Shown one piece after another: positions 8,763 to 17,732 of a DNA stretch of 64,000 bases; the first letter of the stretch is position 1; each line of letters begins with the position of its first letter. The position numbers and the translations under genes are program-made. A model generated the notes under the pieces. It was given only the letters and a program-made list of their open reading frames with translations, had not been told where the DNA came from and ran no database searches. The DNA is from Methylobacterium sp. J-048 (GTDB taxonomy: Bacteria > Pseudomonadota > Alphaproteobacteria > Rhizobiales > Beijerinckiaceae): the NCBI RefSeq assembly GCF_022829515.1, contig NZ_JAKSYL010000150.1:1-64000 (forward strand), written 5' to 3'.

Positions 8763-8850
8763 ACTTGCAGGGTTCCACTCTGCACCCGCAAAAGGTTTTC
8801 GACCCAGCGCTTTCAAGGTGTTTGGCGCAGCAATTCAGGCGAGACGCGAC

Positions 8851-8970
8851 GCGCTCTCCTCCCCCTTGCGGGGAGGAGCTGGAGGTGGGGGTGGTTCAGA
8901 AGGCACCGTTAGGCTCGATCCTGCACCACCCCCACCCCTGACCCCTCCCCGCAAGGAGGCGGGGAAAGCG
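8851..8970. repeat. ~120-bp dispersed palindromic element, copy 1
   Basis: Long GC-rich inverted arms (ctcctcccccttgcgggg, and its partner ccccgcaaggagg) enclose a non-palindromic core with cagaaggcacc and cgatcctgcacc. A second copy lies at 61759-61880 with the core in the same direction but the two arms exchanged. It occupies the 8631-9092 intergenic stretch, in which I see no gene. Confidence 0.8.
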
Positions 8971-9092
8971 CCAGCTTTTTCAAAGCGTTGGCGTCACGTG
9001 CAGACGTGTGAACCCGTTGGCGAAACGTCCCGAACGCGACCCATCCCAACACCCTGAAAGGGCTGAGTCCGAGACCTTTTGAAACCGGGACT

Positions 9093-10190
9093 TTACGGGG
9101 CGGGCTTCAGCCGGGCGATGGCGGCCTCGACGAGGTCCGGGCCGGCCCGGAGCGTGCCGAGCTCCACCGCCGACATCGCCAGCATCACCGGCGCCAGATT
9201 GGGCCGCGGCGCCCCGTCCGGCCCGAACAGGTCGAGGTCGTCGCCGGGCTTCAGCCCGACGCTGCCGCTGATCCGCGCGGCATAGGCCTGGATCCGGCCC
9301 TCGTCGCCGATGCAGAGCGGTGCCGGCAGGCGCAGGTCGAGCAGGGGCAGCCCAGCGGCGATGGCCGGCAGCAGCGCCGATTCCGCGACCATCCGGTCCG
9401 GACTCGGCACCTTGCGATCGAGGAGCGCCGCGGGATCGGCGGCACGGGCCATGGTCGCCCGGCCGGGCTCGGCCGCGATCCCGGCGGCGATGTCGGGCAC
9501 CGGCTGGAGCGTCGCGACGCGCGACACGCGGGCGGGGGCCGGACGCGCGACGGGCCGCCGTCCCGCCATCCGGGCGAGCGGGGACCAGGGCTGCACCCGC
9601 AGGGCCCTGGCCCGCGCCCGCGGCACGCCGCCGGGTCGGTGGGCGGCGAGGAAGCGGGCGCGCAGCGTCCGGCCGAGCCCCCGGGGTGCCAGGGTCGCCG
9701 ACACGGCGGGCGTCGAGACGCCCCGACCCACCCGGGCCGCCGTGGCGACCCGGCACTCGGCCGGCGCCCAGCGGCGTACGATGGCGAGCGCGTTGCGCCG
9801 GTTGAAATCGCGAAAGTAGCGGCGCAGCAGGCTCGCGGCGGCGTCCGCCCCGTCCGCCATCGTGGCGAAGGCGGTGTGGCCCTCGGCATCGGCCCCGATC
9901 TCCCCCGACCAGCGGGCGGACTTGATGCACCAGCCGTTGTTGAGCCGGACGCAGCGGGCGACGTAGGGCGGGTCCTCGGCGAGCTGCGCTGTCAGTGCCA
10001 GGGACCGCGGCAGCAGGAATTCGCCGGCCTGTTCGTGCCAGTTGGATACCGACCGGGTGGCGGGATCGAAGCGCGGCGGCGCAGCCTCGGCCCGGGCGAT
10101 TGCTGCCGGCGGCGCGGCCAGGAGCGCGGCGGCCCGGTTTTCCAGGATGGGCGTCAGGCTCGCCAGCAGGACGAGGGCGTTCAGCAGCAC
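9093..10190 (-). CDS. secreted protein of unknown function, phage structural-protein-like middle
   Basis: A 365-residue protein with an N-terminal hydrophobic segment (MLLNALVLLASLTP) that looks like a signal or anchor. Residues about 84-150 (LNNGWCIKSARWSGEIGAD, FATMADGADAAASLLRRYFRDF and IVRRWAP) echo the 'NPGNIR...GW.G...F..F.....G.RA...LL..Y......T...I...WAPP' pattern of phage-type structural/lysozyme-associated proteins, but divergently. The middle is Arg/Pro/Ala-rich; the C terminus (PLLDLRLPAPLCIGDEGRIQAYAARI) is a separate conserved-looking unit. The assignment is tentative. It lies just downstream of the HisN-like gene on the same strand. Confidence 0.6.
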   Translation of the reverse strand: MLLNALVLLASLTPILENRAAALLAAPPAAIARAEAAPPRFDPATRSVSNWHEQAGEFLLPRSLALTAQLAEDPPYVARCVRLNNGWCIKSARWSGEIGADAEGHTAFATMADGADAAASLLRRYFRDFNRRNALAIVRRWAPAECRVATAARVGRGVSTPAVSATLAPRGLGRTLRARFLAAHRPGGVPRARARALRVQPWSPLARMAGRRPVARPAPARVSRVATLQPVPDIAAGIAAEPGRATMARAADPAALLDRKVPSPDRMVAESALLPAIAAGLPLLDLRLPAPLCIGDEGRIQAYAARISGSVGLKPGDDLDLFGPDGAPRPNLAPVMLAMSAVELGTLRAGPDLVEAAIARLKPAP

Positions 10191-10236
10191 GCGGGCGGGC
10201 TCCGGCCGTCTCGATTCTCCGTGAGCCCGCGCACCC

Positions 10237-11025
10237 TCACGGGTTCAGCACCTTCAGCGCCGCCTCGTGCAGGCGCGGGTCGCCCGCCGCCACGATGCGG
10301 CCGCCGTTGGCCGCCGAGCCGCCGTCCCAGGCCGTGACCCGGCCGCCGGCGCCCTCGACGATCGGGATCAGCGCGACGATGTCGTAGGGCTTCAGGCCGG
10401 CCTCGACCACGAGGTCGATCTGGCCGGCCGCCAGCATGCAATAGGCGTAGCAATCGGCACCGTAGCGGGACATCCGCACCTGACCCTCCAGGGCGCGGAA
10501 GCGCTCGGCCTCGTCGCCGTCGGCGAACAGGCGCGGGTCGGTGGTCGCCAGGATCGCCTGGCCGAGATCGGCGCAGCGTCGGGTGCGCAGGGTGCGCTCG
10601 CCCGCCGGGCCGCGCAGGCGGGCGTGGCGGCCGTCGCCGGTGAAGCGCTCGCCGAGATAGGGCTGATGCATCAGCCCGCGCACCGGCACGCCGGTGCGGG
10701 TGAGGCCGATCAGCGTGCCCCAGGTCGGCAGGCCGGCGATGAAGGCGCGCGTGCCGTCGATCGGGTCGAGCACCCAGACGCATTCGGCGTCCAGCCGCTC
10801 CGCGCCGAATTCCTCGCCCAGGATGCCGTGGCCGGGAAAGGTTTTCCCGATCATCGCCCGGAGCACCACCTCGGCGGCCCGGTCCGCCTCGGTGACCGGA
10901 TCGAACGGTGCGCCGCCCCGCGCCTTGTCGTCGAGGCCGAACGGGGCGCGGAAGAACGGCAGGATCGCCTGGCCGGACGCGTCCGCGAGTTCGTCCATGA
11001 ACCGCCCGAGTTCGACGACGCTCAT
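10237..11025 (-). CDS. hisN: inositol monophosphatase family protein (HisN-like histidinol-phosphatase)
   Basis: A Mg-dependent phosphatase of the IMPase fold, 262 residues. It has the metal-binding EE pair (Glu71-Glu72), the DPIDGT signature (residues 87-92) and the late GLKPYDIVALIPIVEGAGG motif carrying the third aspartate. Alphaproteobacterial homologues with PVTEADRAAEVVLR and WGTLIGL are usually histidinol-phosphatases (last phosphatase step of histidine synthesis), but inositol-phosphatase activity cannot be excluded from sequence. ATG 11025 is used; the long upstream open frame is antisense or out-of-frame sequence inside the transporter gene. Confidence 0.82.
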   Translation of the reverse strand: MSVVELGRFMDELADASGQAILPFFRAPFGLDDKARGGAPFDPVTEADRAAEVVLRAMIGKTFPGHGILGEEFGAERLDAECVWVLDPIDGTRAFIAGLPTWGTLIGLTRTGVPVRGLMHQPYLGERFTGDGRHARLRGPAGERTLRTRRCADLGQAILATTDPRLFADGDEAERFRALEGQVRMSRYGADCYAYCMLAAGQIDLVVEAGLKPYDIVALIPIVEGAGGRVTAWDGGSAANGGRIVAAGDPRLHEAALKVLNP

Positions 11026-11120
11026 CGGCCCTGTCCCCTGCTCTGCCCGCGACCCGTCCGGTAATCCGGCTGGTGCGCGACGAAACCGGGGCGGCCCCCC
11101 GGCCGTCAAGCCCCCTCCGC

Positions 11121-13142
11121 TCATGCGTCGGCCGGTTCCGGCGCGCGCGCCGCTCGGTCGGCCCCCGGGGCGGCGGCGATATCGGCCTGGACCGCGGCCA
11201 GCACCGCCTCGATCGCCTCGCGCAGGGAGGCGACCTGCCCGGCGGCATCCGTCGCGCCCACCTTGGCCCGGGCCACCCGCTCCGACTGGCCGTTCTGGGC
11301 GAGCCACAGGCCGAGCAGGACCGGCACCCCCGGCATTCGCTCCTGCAGGCGCCCGACCAGCCGGCGCAGATGCGTCGGCTCGCCGGTCAGGGCCAGCGAG
11401 ACCACGCAGGCCATCCGGGCAGCGCCCGGCTCGAACCGGCCGATCCGCGCCGACGACGCGTCCGAGAACGGCACCGTGCGGATGCCGATGCCGCGCTTCT
11501 CCAGGATCTGGGCCAGGATCGCGGCCGCAGCCTCGTCGAGGAAACCGCGGCCGGAGACGCACAGCACCGCGCCCTGGCGGCTCCAGGCTTCCGGCAGGGT
11601 CTCGGGCGCGGGGCCGATCGGCATGGGGCTGCAGGCTTGCTCGGTCCCCTCGCCCGCCGTCTCGGTGCCTGCGTCGCTGCGGCCGGACAGGTCGGCGATC
11701 AGCTCGCCCAGGGCGGTGCGCATGGCGCCCTTCTGCTGGGCGGTCAGCACGCCGCGCGCGGCGTCGCGGGCGGCGAGTTCGAGGCCCTTGAGCACGACCT
11801 CGTCGTAATAGGACGACAGCGAGCATTGCTGCAGGATCAGCTCGGCATGGCCGAGCACCTCCTCGGAATCGCCCGCCAGGATGCGCTGGTAGAAGTTCTG
11901 CACCGGCGTCAGCGCCGGCCGGTCGCCGAACAGCACGTCGAGGAATTCGAGGTGCTCGACATGGCGCCCCAGCACCACCAGGCAGACGGTGAGCGGCGTC
12001 GACAGAAGCAGGCCGACGGGCCCCCACAGCCAGGTCCAGAACAGGGCCGAGACCAGCACCGCGAACGGCGAGAGCCCGGTGGACTGGCCGTAGACGATCG
12101 GCTCGAACACCTGGCCGGTGAGCGGCTCCAGGATCAGGAACAGGATCGTCACCGCGATCATCATGTTCCAGCCGGGATCGACCGCGGCGGCCAGGACGAT
12201 CGGCAGGAGCGCCGACAGGAACGCCCCGATATACGGCACGAACCGCATCAGGCCGGAGAAAATCGCCCAAAGTACCGGGTTCGGCACGCCGATGACGTAG
12301 AGGCCGATCCCGATCACGACCCCGAAGGCGGTGTTGAGGGCGAGCTGCACCACGAAGTAGCGGCTGAGGCGCCCCGCGGCATCGTCGATCGCCCCGGTGG
12401 TGCGGTGCAGGTCGCTCGACCCCGCGAGCCGGATCATCCGGTCGCGCAGGTCCTCGCGCTGCATCAGGACGAACAGCAGCACCACGAACACGATGCCCAC
12501 CGTGGCCAGCGGCTGCAGGACCGGCGACAGCAGGGTGCCGAGCATCTCCAGCGGCCCCGGCTGGGTCGAGGCCACCTCGACCACGACGGGCTTCTGTCCG
12601 GGTTTGGCGGGGTCCAGCCCGGGTGCGGGCTCGGGCGGCTTGGCTGCGGCTTGGGGCGCTTCTTGGGCCGGCTCCTTGGCCTGTTCCTGGCCGCCGGTAT
12701 GGAGCGCCCGGCCGATATTGGCGACGTAGTCGGTGATGTGGCCCACCGGCGAGGTGCGCAGTCCCTCGATCTTGCGCTCGATGGTGGCCCGGTAGCGCGG
12801 GATATCGTCCACGAGGTCGGCCGCCTGGATGCCGATCAGGGTCCCCAGGGCGCCCACGATGCCGAGCGTCAGCAGGACGCTCACGCCCACCGCCACCAGC
12901 CGCGGCAGCCGAAGGCGTCGCAGACGGCTCACCAGCGGTGTCAGCACGAAGGACAGGAGCAGCGCGATCGCGATCGGGATGAAGATCTCGCGGCCGAAAT
13001 ACAGGATCGCCACGATGGTGGCCCCGACCAGGATCGGCGACGCCATCGTGGCCCGCGGGGTCTCGGCCGCGGCGACCCGGGTCGGACGCGGCGGAACCAG
13101 CGCCTGTCCAGGCTGCACCCCGACCGGGGTTTTGGTACCCAT
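11121..13142 (-). CDS. AI-2E/PerM-family transporter with C-terminal Rossmann-like extension
   Basis: A 673-residue inner-membrane protein. Residues about 30-450 are the AI-2E transporter (PerM/UPF0118) domain, with paired N-terminal helices (ILVGATIVAILYFG, PIAIALLLSFVLTPLV), an Ala/Pro/Glu-rich loop, and the conserved PNPVLWAIFSGLMRFVPYIGAFL and GPVGLLLSTPLTVCLVVLG motifs. Family members usually end soon after the last helix (about 350-400 aa). Here about 220 soluble residues follow, including VLCVSGRGFLDEAAAAILAQ and an ILEKRGIGIRTVPF to VPVLLGLW run that looks like a Rossmann or B12-binding-type sheet. ATG 13142 is preferred over the Arg/Pro-rich upstream extension. Confidence 0.85.
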   Translation of the reverse strand: MGTKTPVGVQPGQALVPPRPTRVAAAETPRATMASPILVGATIVAILYFGREIFIPIAIALLLSFVLTPLVSRLRRLRLPRLVAVGVSVLLTLGIVGALGTLIGIQAADLVDDIPRYRATIERKIEGLRTSPVGHITDYVANIGRALHTGGQEQAKEPAQEAPQAAAKPPEPAPGLDPAKPGQKPVVVEVASTQPGPLEMLGTLLSPVLQPLATVGIVFVVLLFVLMQREDLRDRMIRLAGSSDLHRTTGAIDDAAGRLSRYFVVQLALNTAFGVVIGIGLYVIGVPNPVLWAIFSGLMRFVPYIGAFLSALLPIVLAAAVDPGWNMMIAVTILFLILEPLTGQVFEPIVYGQSTGLSPFAVLVSALFWTWLWGPVGLLLSTPLTVCLVVLGRHVEHLEFLDVLFGDRPALTPVQNFYQRILAGDSEEVLGHAELILQQCSLSSYYDEVVLKGLELAARDAARGVLTAQQKGAMRTALGELIADLSGRSDAGTETAGEGTEQACSPMPIGPAPETLPEAWSRQGAVLCVSGRGFLDEAAAAILAQILEKRGIGIRTVPFSDASSARIGRFEPGAARMACVVSLALTGEPTHLRRLVGRLQERMPGVPVLLGLWLAQNGQSERVARAKVGATDAAGQVASLREAIEAVLAAVQADIAAAPGADRAARAPEPADA

Positions 13143-13600
13143 GCTGCGATCCACGCCCCGAACGCCACAGGCGGGCGCCCGCCGGGGTCGCGGGGCCTCG
13201 CGGCAGGGGAACGGCACGGGGCCGGAAAACGATCCCGCGCCGGTCGCGTATCCGTGAAGGGGCTTCAGCGGCGGAGCGTCGGACTCATGCAGTGGTCGGG
13301 GCCGCGCGTCGGAACTGTAGGCGGCGGCCCTCAGAAGATTGCGCGCCAGGCGCGGTCACGGCATGCCCGGATAAAGCGCAGGTCCCCTCTCCCGTGCGGG
13401 AGAGGGGGCGCGTCGAGCCTCGCGAGCGACTGCGTCTGAAGATTTTGTGTCGGTCTAAGCGCGGCATCGCCCGGCGGCGGTCCCGATGCCAGCGCACGGG
13501 CCGCTGCGAGCAGCTCAAGCGGGTCGAGCGCCGGCCCGGGCGTTCCAGTCGTCGCGCCAGAGGAAGTGCACGAACGCGTCAATGTCGGTCCGCTGCCGTC
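13143..13600. repeat. 458-bp intergenic region with a ccctctcccg/cgggagaggg palindrome
   Basis: Between the transporter start and the PrpD stop no gene is apparent. The palindrome at about 13384-13408 (ccctctcccg-tg-cgggagaggg) and its flank gggcgcgtcg resemble sequences near 61630 and 61915, so it belongs to a dispersed repeat family. The rest shows no clear signal. Confidence 0.55.
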
Positions 13601-15052
13601 TTACGCCCCCTGCAAACCGGCCCGGGCCACCTCGCCGACATCCTTGAGCTCCGGGAGCGACCAGCACATCCGCATCACCCGCTTGGCCTGGGCCTCCGGC
13701 AGCACGCCGGCGGCGAGGTCGGTGAACTTCGCCTCGAGCTGCGCGTCCGACATCGGCGTCTCGACGCTGCCGATCGCGTGCTCGATCCGGCGGTGGAAGC
13801 TCCGCCCATCGGTGAGCGTCACGGTCATGTCGACCTGCGCGGCGTCGATGCCCGGGGTGATCACCGGCACCACCTTCTGGCGCAGCGCCACGACGCGCGG
13901 GTCGTTCACCGCCCGGTCGCTGAACTGCTTCTCGCCGCCCGCGCCCTCCACCAGCGCGATCGCGGCGGCGTGGTAGATGCTGAACTTGCCCTCCAGGCCG
14001 GTCTTCGGCGCGGTCTTGCCGGTCAGTTCCAGCACCAGCGGGTGCACCTTGAGGTCGACCCGGGCGATGTCGTCGGGCCGGACATGGTCCTGGTCGCGGA
14101 TCTGCACGCCGGCGTCGATCGTCGGGTGCATGACGATGCCGCAGGCGAACGGCTTGTAGGTGTTGAGCAGGGCCTCGTAGCGGGTGCCCAGCCCGTCGGT
14201 GATCTCGGACCAGTCCTGCTTGGTCGAGATGGTGTTGGCCCAGCCGCGCTTGGCCTCGATCATGCCGTCCGACGAGGTGAACCCCTTGGCCGCCAGGATC
14301 GCCGCGAACAGGCCGTTCGAGGCCGCCCGGCCCGGGTTGAAGCTCTTGTTCATCGAGCCGAACGATTCGCGCAGGCCCACCGGCTGCGAGGCGGCGAGCC
14401 CCAGCGCGTAAACCATCTGCGGCTCGGTGAGCCCCATCAGCTTGCCGACGGCCGCCGCGGCGCCGAACGGCCCGCAGGTGCCGGTGATGTGCCAGCCGGC
14501 ATCGTAATGGTTCGGGTAGACGGCGTTGCCGATCCGGCACTCGGTCTCGATCCCGACCACCAGCGCGTCGAGGAAGTCCGTTCCCGAGACCGGCTTCATC
14601 TGGGCATAGGCCAGGATCGCCGAGGCGACCGGGCCGGCCGGGTGGATGATCGTCTTGAGATGGGTGTCGTCGAAGTCGAAGATGTGGCTCGCCACGCCGC
14701 TGAGGAAGGCGGCGTTCATGATGTCGAACCGCTCCGCCCGGCCGAACAGACCGGCCTGCGGCGGCCCCGAGAACGGCTGCAGCGCCGAGACCGCCACGTC
14801 CACGGTCTCGTGGTGCGAGCCGCCGATCGCCACGCCGACCCAGTTGAGGAAGCTGCGCACGCCCTCGCGGCGGACGTTTTCGGGCAGGGTGTCGTAGGAC
14901 GAGGCCAGGATCCACTGCGCCAGGATTTTCGTGACGGGCGGCGGCGCCTTGGCGGCCGGCTTCGCGGCCTCGGCGGCCTGTGCGCCTTCGAGGCCCGGTG
15001 CGGCCAGGGCGAGCCCTGCGGCGCCGATGAGCGAGCGGCGATTCATGGTCAT
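13601..15052 (-). CDS. MmgE/PrpD family protein with Tat-like signal peptide
   Basis: MmgE/PrpD proteins include 2-methylcitrate dehydratase and cis-aconitate decarboxylase. The 483-residue product has the family hallmarks FDFDDTHLKTIIHPAGP, GIETECRIGN, GWHITGTCGPFGAAAAVG, YALGLAASQPVGLRESFGSMNKSFNPGRAASNG and PFACGIVMHPTIDAG. Unusually, it starts MTMNRRSLIGAAGLALAAPG followed by AQAAEAA, a twin-arginine-type signal with a plausible cleavage region, so an exported enzyme is likely. Start 15052 (or Met3, 15046) is chosen because the longer frame only adds basic residues before the signal. There is no prp operon nearby; the substrate is unknown. Confidence 0.85.
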   Translation of the reverse strand: MTMNRRSLIGAAGLALAAPGLEGAQAAEAAKPAAKAPPPVTKILAQWILASSYDTLPENVRREGVRSFLNWVGVAIGGSHHETVDVAVSALQPFSGPPQAGLFGRAERFDIMNAAFLSGVASHIFDFDDTHLKTIIHPAGPVASAILAYAQMKPVSGTDFLDALVVGIETECRIGNAVYPNHYDAGWHITGTCGPFGAAAAVGKLMGLTEPQMVYALGLAASQPVGLRESFGSMNKSFNPGRAASNGLFAAILAAKGFTSSDGMIEAKRGWANTISTKQDWSEITDGLGTRYEALLNTYKPFACGIVMHPTIDAGVQIRDQDHVRPDDIARVDLKVHPLVLELTGKTAPKTGLEGKFSIYHAAAIALVEGAGGEKQFSDRAVNDPRVVALRQKVVPVITPGIDAAQVDMTVTLTDGRSFHRRIEHAIGSVETPMSDAQLEAKFTDLAAGVLPEAQAKRVMRMCWSLPELKDVGEVARAGLQGA

Positions 15053-15406
15053 GGCGTTCTCCCGTCGAGCCGGCCGCGCGCGGCGGGCCCTGTTGGTCGA
15101 CACCATACTGAATAAGGTGGTGGTCCGTCAGCGGGTGCCTTTACAGCCTCGCTCAGATGAAGCCTGCTCTTAAGGGAAGCCCTACGGCAGACCGTTTCCG
15201 CGCGCGCACCGCCCTTTCCCGGACACCTGGAACGTCAGTGGAAGGTGATCCGGGACCCAGCGGAAAAAGCGCCGTGCAACGGCACCTTTCAAGCCAACAC
15301 GGACGCTACGCGTCGTCTTGCGCTAGGTCCCGGGTCGCATGCCGCTGGCGCTGCATGCGCCCGGGAAAGGGCCGCGTTTCCTGTGCCGGCGGCGAAGCGT
15401 CGTCCC
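15053..15406. other. 354-bp intergenic region with one hairpin
   Basis: Between the PrpD-family start and the pncB stop. A bulged hairpin at 15328-15366 (tcccgggtcgcatgc pairing with gcatgcgcccggga) lies just after the pncB stop and may end its transcript, though no T-run follows. No gene is apparent. Confidence 0.45.
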
Positions 15407-16699
15407 TCACACCAGGACCGGCAGCGCCTCCTGCTCGCCGACCTCGAAAACCCGGCGGTAGCGGGCGATCTCGTCGGCCGGTCCCTGGGCCTTGGTCGGG
15501 TTGTCGGAGAGCTTGACCGTCGGGCGGCCGTTGGCCGCCATGACCTTGCAGACCACGGATACCGGATCGAGCTTGCCGTCCGGCAGGAGACCGCGAAAAT
15601 CGTTGGTGAGCAGGGTGCCCCAGCCGTAGCCGATGCGCATGCGGCCGTGGAAATGGCCGTGGATGCGCTCGATCTCGTCGATGTCGAGCCCGTCGGAGAA
15701 AATCGCGAGTTTTTCCCCGGGATCGTATCCGCGATCCTGCCAGAACCGGATCACCTCCTCGCCCCCCGCGATCGGGTCCTTCGAATCGATGCGGATCCCG
15801 GTCCAGTCGCTCACCCAGTCCGGGGCGTTGGCCAGGAACCCGGTGGTGCCGTAGGTGTCGGGCAGGATCACCCGCAGGTTGCCGTCGTAATCTTCCTGCC
15901 AGTCGGCCAGCACCGCGTAGGGCGCGGCGGCGAGCGCCGCATCGTCCCCGGCCAGCGCCGCGTAGACCATCGGCAGTTCGTGGGCGTTGGTGCCCACCGG
16001 CTCGACCTCCTGCCGGGCCGCGATCAGGCAGTTCGAGGTGCCCAGGAACGCGCCGCCCAACCCCTCGGCCATCGCCTGCACGCACCAATCCTGCCAGAGG
16101 AAGCCGTGGCGCCGCCGTGTGCCGAAATCCGCCACCGACAGGTCGGGCAGCGTCTGCAGCCGCTGGATCTTCTCCCAGACCCGGGTCATCGCCCGGGCGT
16201 AGAGCACCTGCAGGTCGAGCTTGCCGAGCCCCTTCAGCACGGCGCGTGCCCGCAACTCGTTCAGGATCGCCAGCGCCGGGACCTCCCACATCGTGGTCTC
16301 GATCCAGGGGCCGTGGAAGGTCAGCTCGTACTGGCCGTCATGGACCGCGAGCTCGTACTCGGGCAGCTGAAAACCCTCGAACCACGCCACGAATTCGGGG
16401 CCGAGGATCCGTCCCTGGCCGCGGAACACGTTGCCGCGCAGCCAGGTCACCTCGCCCTTGCTGAGCCGGAGGCTGCGGGCATGGTCAAGCTGCTCGCGCA
16501 GCAGCCCGGCATCGACCTCGTCGGCGATGCGGATGCGCTTGGTGCGGTTGGTGATCCCGAAGGTGGTGTCGATCTGCGGGTGCCGGCGCAGGATCGTCTG
16601 CGCCATCAGCAGCTTGTAGAAATCGGTGTCGAGCAGCGACCGCACGATCGGGTCGATGCGGAAGCTGTGATCGTAGACCCGCTTCGCCAGATCAATCAT
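15407..16699 (-). CDS. pncB: nicotinate phosphoribosyltransferase
   Basis: Converts nicotinate and PRPP to nicotinate mononucleotide, the Preiss-Handler entry to NAD. The 430 residues match bacterial PncB throughout: [19 protein letters not shown], the [10 protein letters not shown] region, [13 protein letters not shown], the active-site-region motif [33 protein letters not shown]-like [23 protein letters not shown], and [14 protein letters not shown] near the PRPP-binding part. Length is typical. A bulged hairpin at 15328-15366 lies beyond the stop. Monocistronic. NAD salvage also appears in the window as pncC (52073). Confidence 0.96.
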   Translation of the reverse strand: MIDLAKRVYDHSFRIDPIVRSLLDTDFYKLLMAQTILRRHPQIDTTFGITNRTKRIRIADEVDAGLLREQLDHARSLRLSKGEVTWLRGNVFRGQGRILGPEFVAWFEGFQLPEYELAVHDGQYELTFHGPWIETTMWEVPALAILNELRARAVLKGLGKLDLQVLYARAMTRVWEKIQRLQTLPDLSVADFGTRRRHGFLWQDWCVQAMAEGLGGAFLGTSNCLIAARQEVEPVGTNAHELPMVYAALAGDDAALAAAPYAVLADWQEDYDGNLRVILPDTYGTTGFLANAPDWVSDWTGIRIDSKDPIAGGEEVIRFWQDRGYDPGEKLAIFSDGLDIDEIERIHGHFHGRMRIGYGWGTLLTNDFRGLLPDGKLDPVSVVCKVMAANGRPTVKLSDNPTKAQGPADEIARYRRVFEVGEQEALPVLV

Positions 16700-16840
16700 G
16701 TGTTTCGGACTCGTCCGCGCGTCTCACGGCGCAGAGCGCATGCCGGGCGCGGCCGCGTCAAGAAGAAGGGCGGCCCGTCCCTACGACGCGCCGCCCCCCG
16801 TTACCCACGTCGCCAAATCACAAAGCCAAGTCACAAAAGA

Positions 16841-17344
16841 TCAGGCGAGGTCGACCTTCTTGGTGTCGGTCTTGGGGCTCTCGCCGGTGAGCGAGGCCTT
16901 CACGTAGCCGTAGAGGTGCAGCATCGTGCTGTTGGGGCTGTCCCAGTACTCGCCCTTCTCCGGATGGACGCGGATCAGCGCGACCTCGGGATCGTTCTTG
17001 CCGTTGGGGAACCAGGTCTTCAGGCTCTCATTCCACTTCGCGTCGATCTTGGCCTGATCGCGCACGATCTCGGCCTTGCCGGCCACCGACACGTAGGTCT
17101 GGCTCGACGGGTCGGAATAGGCCAGGTTCACCTGGTTGTCCTTGCTGATCTCGGTGGTCTTGGGCGAGTGCAGCTTGGTGAAGAACCACAGATCGCCGTT
17201 CTCGTCGGCGTCGTTGTTCCACATCGGGCGGCTGTTGAGCGTCCCCTCGGCATCGACCGTGGTCATCATGGCGATCTTCACGTCCTTGACCAGCTCGAAC
17301 AGCTTCTTGGCGCCCTCGTGGTCGCGGTGGTTGCCCTGATGCAT
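16841..17344 (-). CDS. general stress protein 26-like FMN-binding split-barrel protein
   Basis: A 167-residue member of the pyridoxamine-phosphate-oxidase-like split barrel, 'general stress protein 26' group: AMMTTVDAEGTLNSRPM, LWFFTKLHSPKTTEISKDNQVNLAYSD, YVSVAGKAEIVRD, then KWNESLKTWFPNGKNDPEVALIRVHPEKGEYWDSP. These proteins bind FMN or FAD; their physiological reaction is not known. ATG 17344 fits because the N-terminal helix (HEGAKKLFELVKDVKIAMMTT) starts directly after it; the longer frame is Arg-rich. Confidence 0.88.
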   Translation of the reverse strand: MHQGNHRDHEGAKKLFELVKDVKIAMMTTVDAEGTLNSRPMWNNDADENGDLWFFTKLHSPKTTEISKDNQVNLAYSDPSSQTYVSVAGKAEIVRDQAKIDAKWNESLKTWFPNGKNDPEVALIRVHPEKGEYWDSPNSTMLHLYGYVKASLTGESPKTDTKKVDLA

Positions 17345-17732
17345 GAAACCGATCTCCTTGCTGTCGCCGAGGTGGCGTTCGAGTCGCGCGGGCGGACCCC
17401 TCCGGTGAGGCGCCGCCCGCAAGTCGCCTCGACAACGGGCGAAGGCCCGCTTGGTTCAGGCGGTGTCGGGATGGGGGCGAACGGGCGATGGAGAGCCGGT
17501 CGGGGCCTGGCGGTGCTCATCGGATCGGCCTGGCCGGCGGCCGCGACTTCTCCGGGCCGCGCGCCGGCCGCGTCCATATCGCGCGCGCGAAGCGCCTGCG
17601 CGGCCCGCTCGGCTGCCGCCGCGTCCGCCACGGCTTCGACCAGCGCGGCGACGGTAGCGTGGTGCGGGGGCCGATGGAGGAATGCAATCTGATCGCGGTT
17701 CCGCTGGGCGGCGGTGACACCGGGGGCACAAT
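17345..17732. other. 388-bp intergenic region, no clear gene
   Basis: Short open frames exist on both strands (for example plus 17488-17799, and minus up to 17736) but none has a recognisable domain. It separates the stress-protein gene from the toxin-antitoxin module. Confidence 0.4.

Noticed and set aside
7185..8816. 543-residue version of YcjX starting at 8816
   Set aside because: The extra residues come from an intergenic palindromic element at 8716-8762, and homologues begin shortly before the P-loop.
10237..12270. 677-residue extension of the HisN-like reading frame
   Set aside because: Everything upstream of ATG 11025 lies inside the AI-2E transporter gene in another frame; only the last 262 residues match a phosphatase.
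15245..17692. 815-residue plus-strand frame over pncB
   Set aside because: A shadow of pncB and the stress-protein gene; no recognisable domain.
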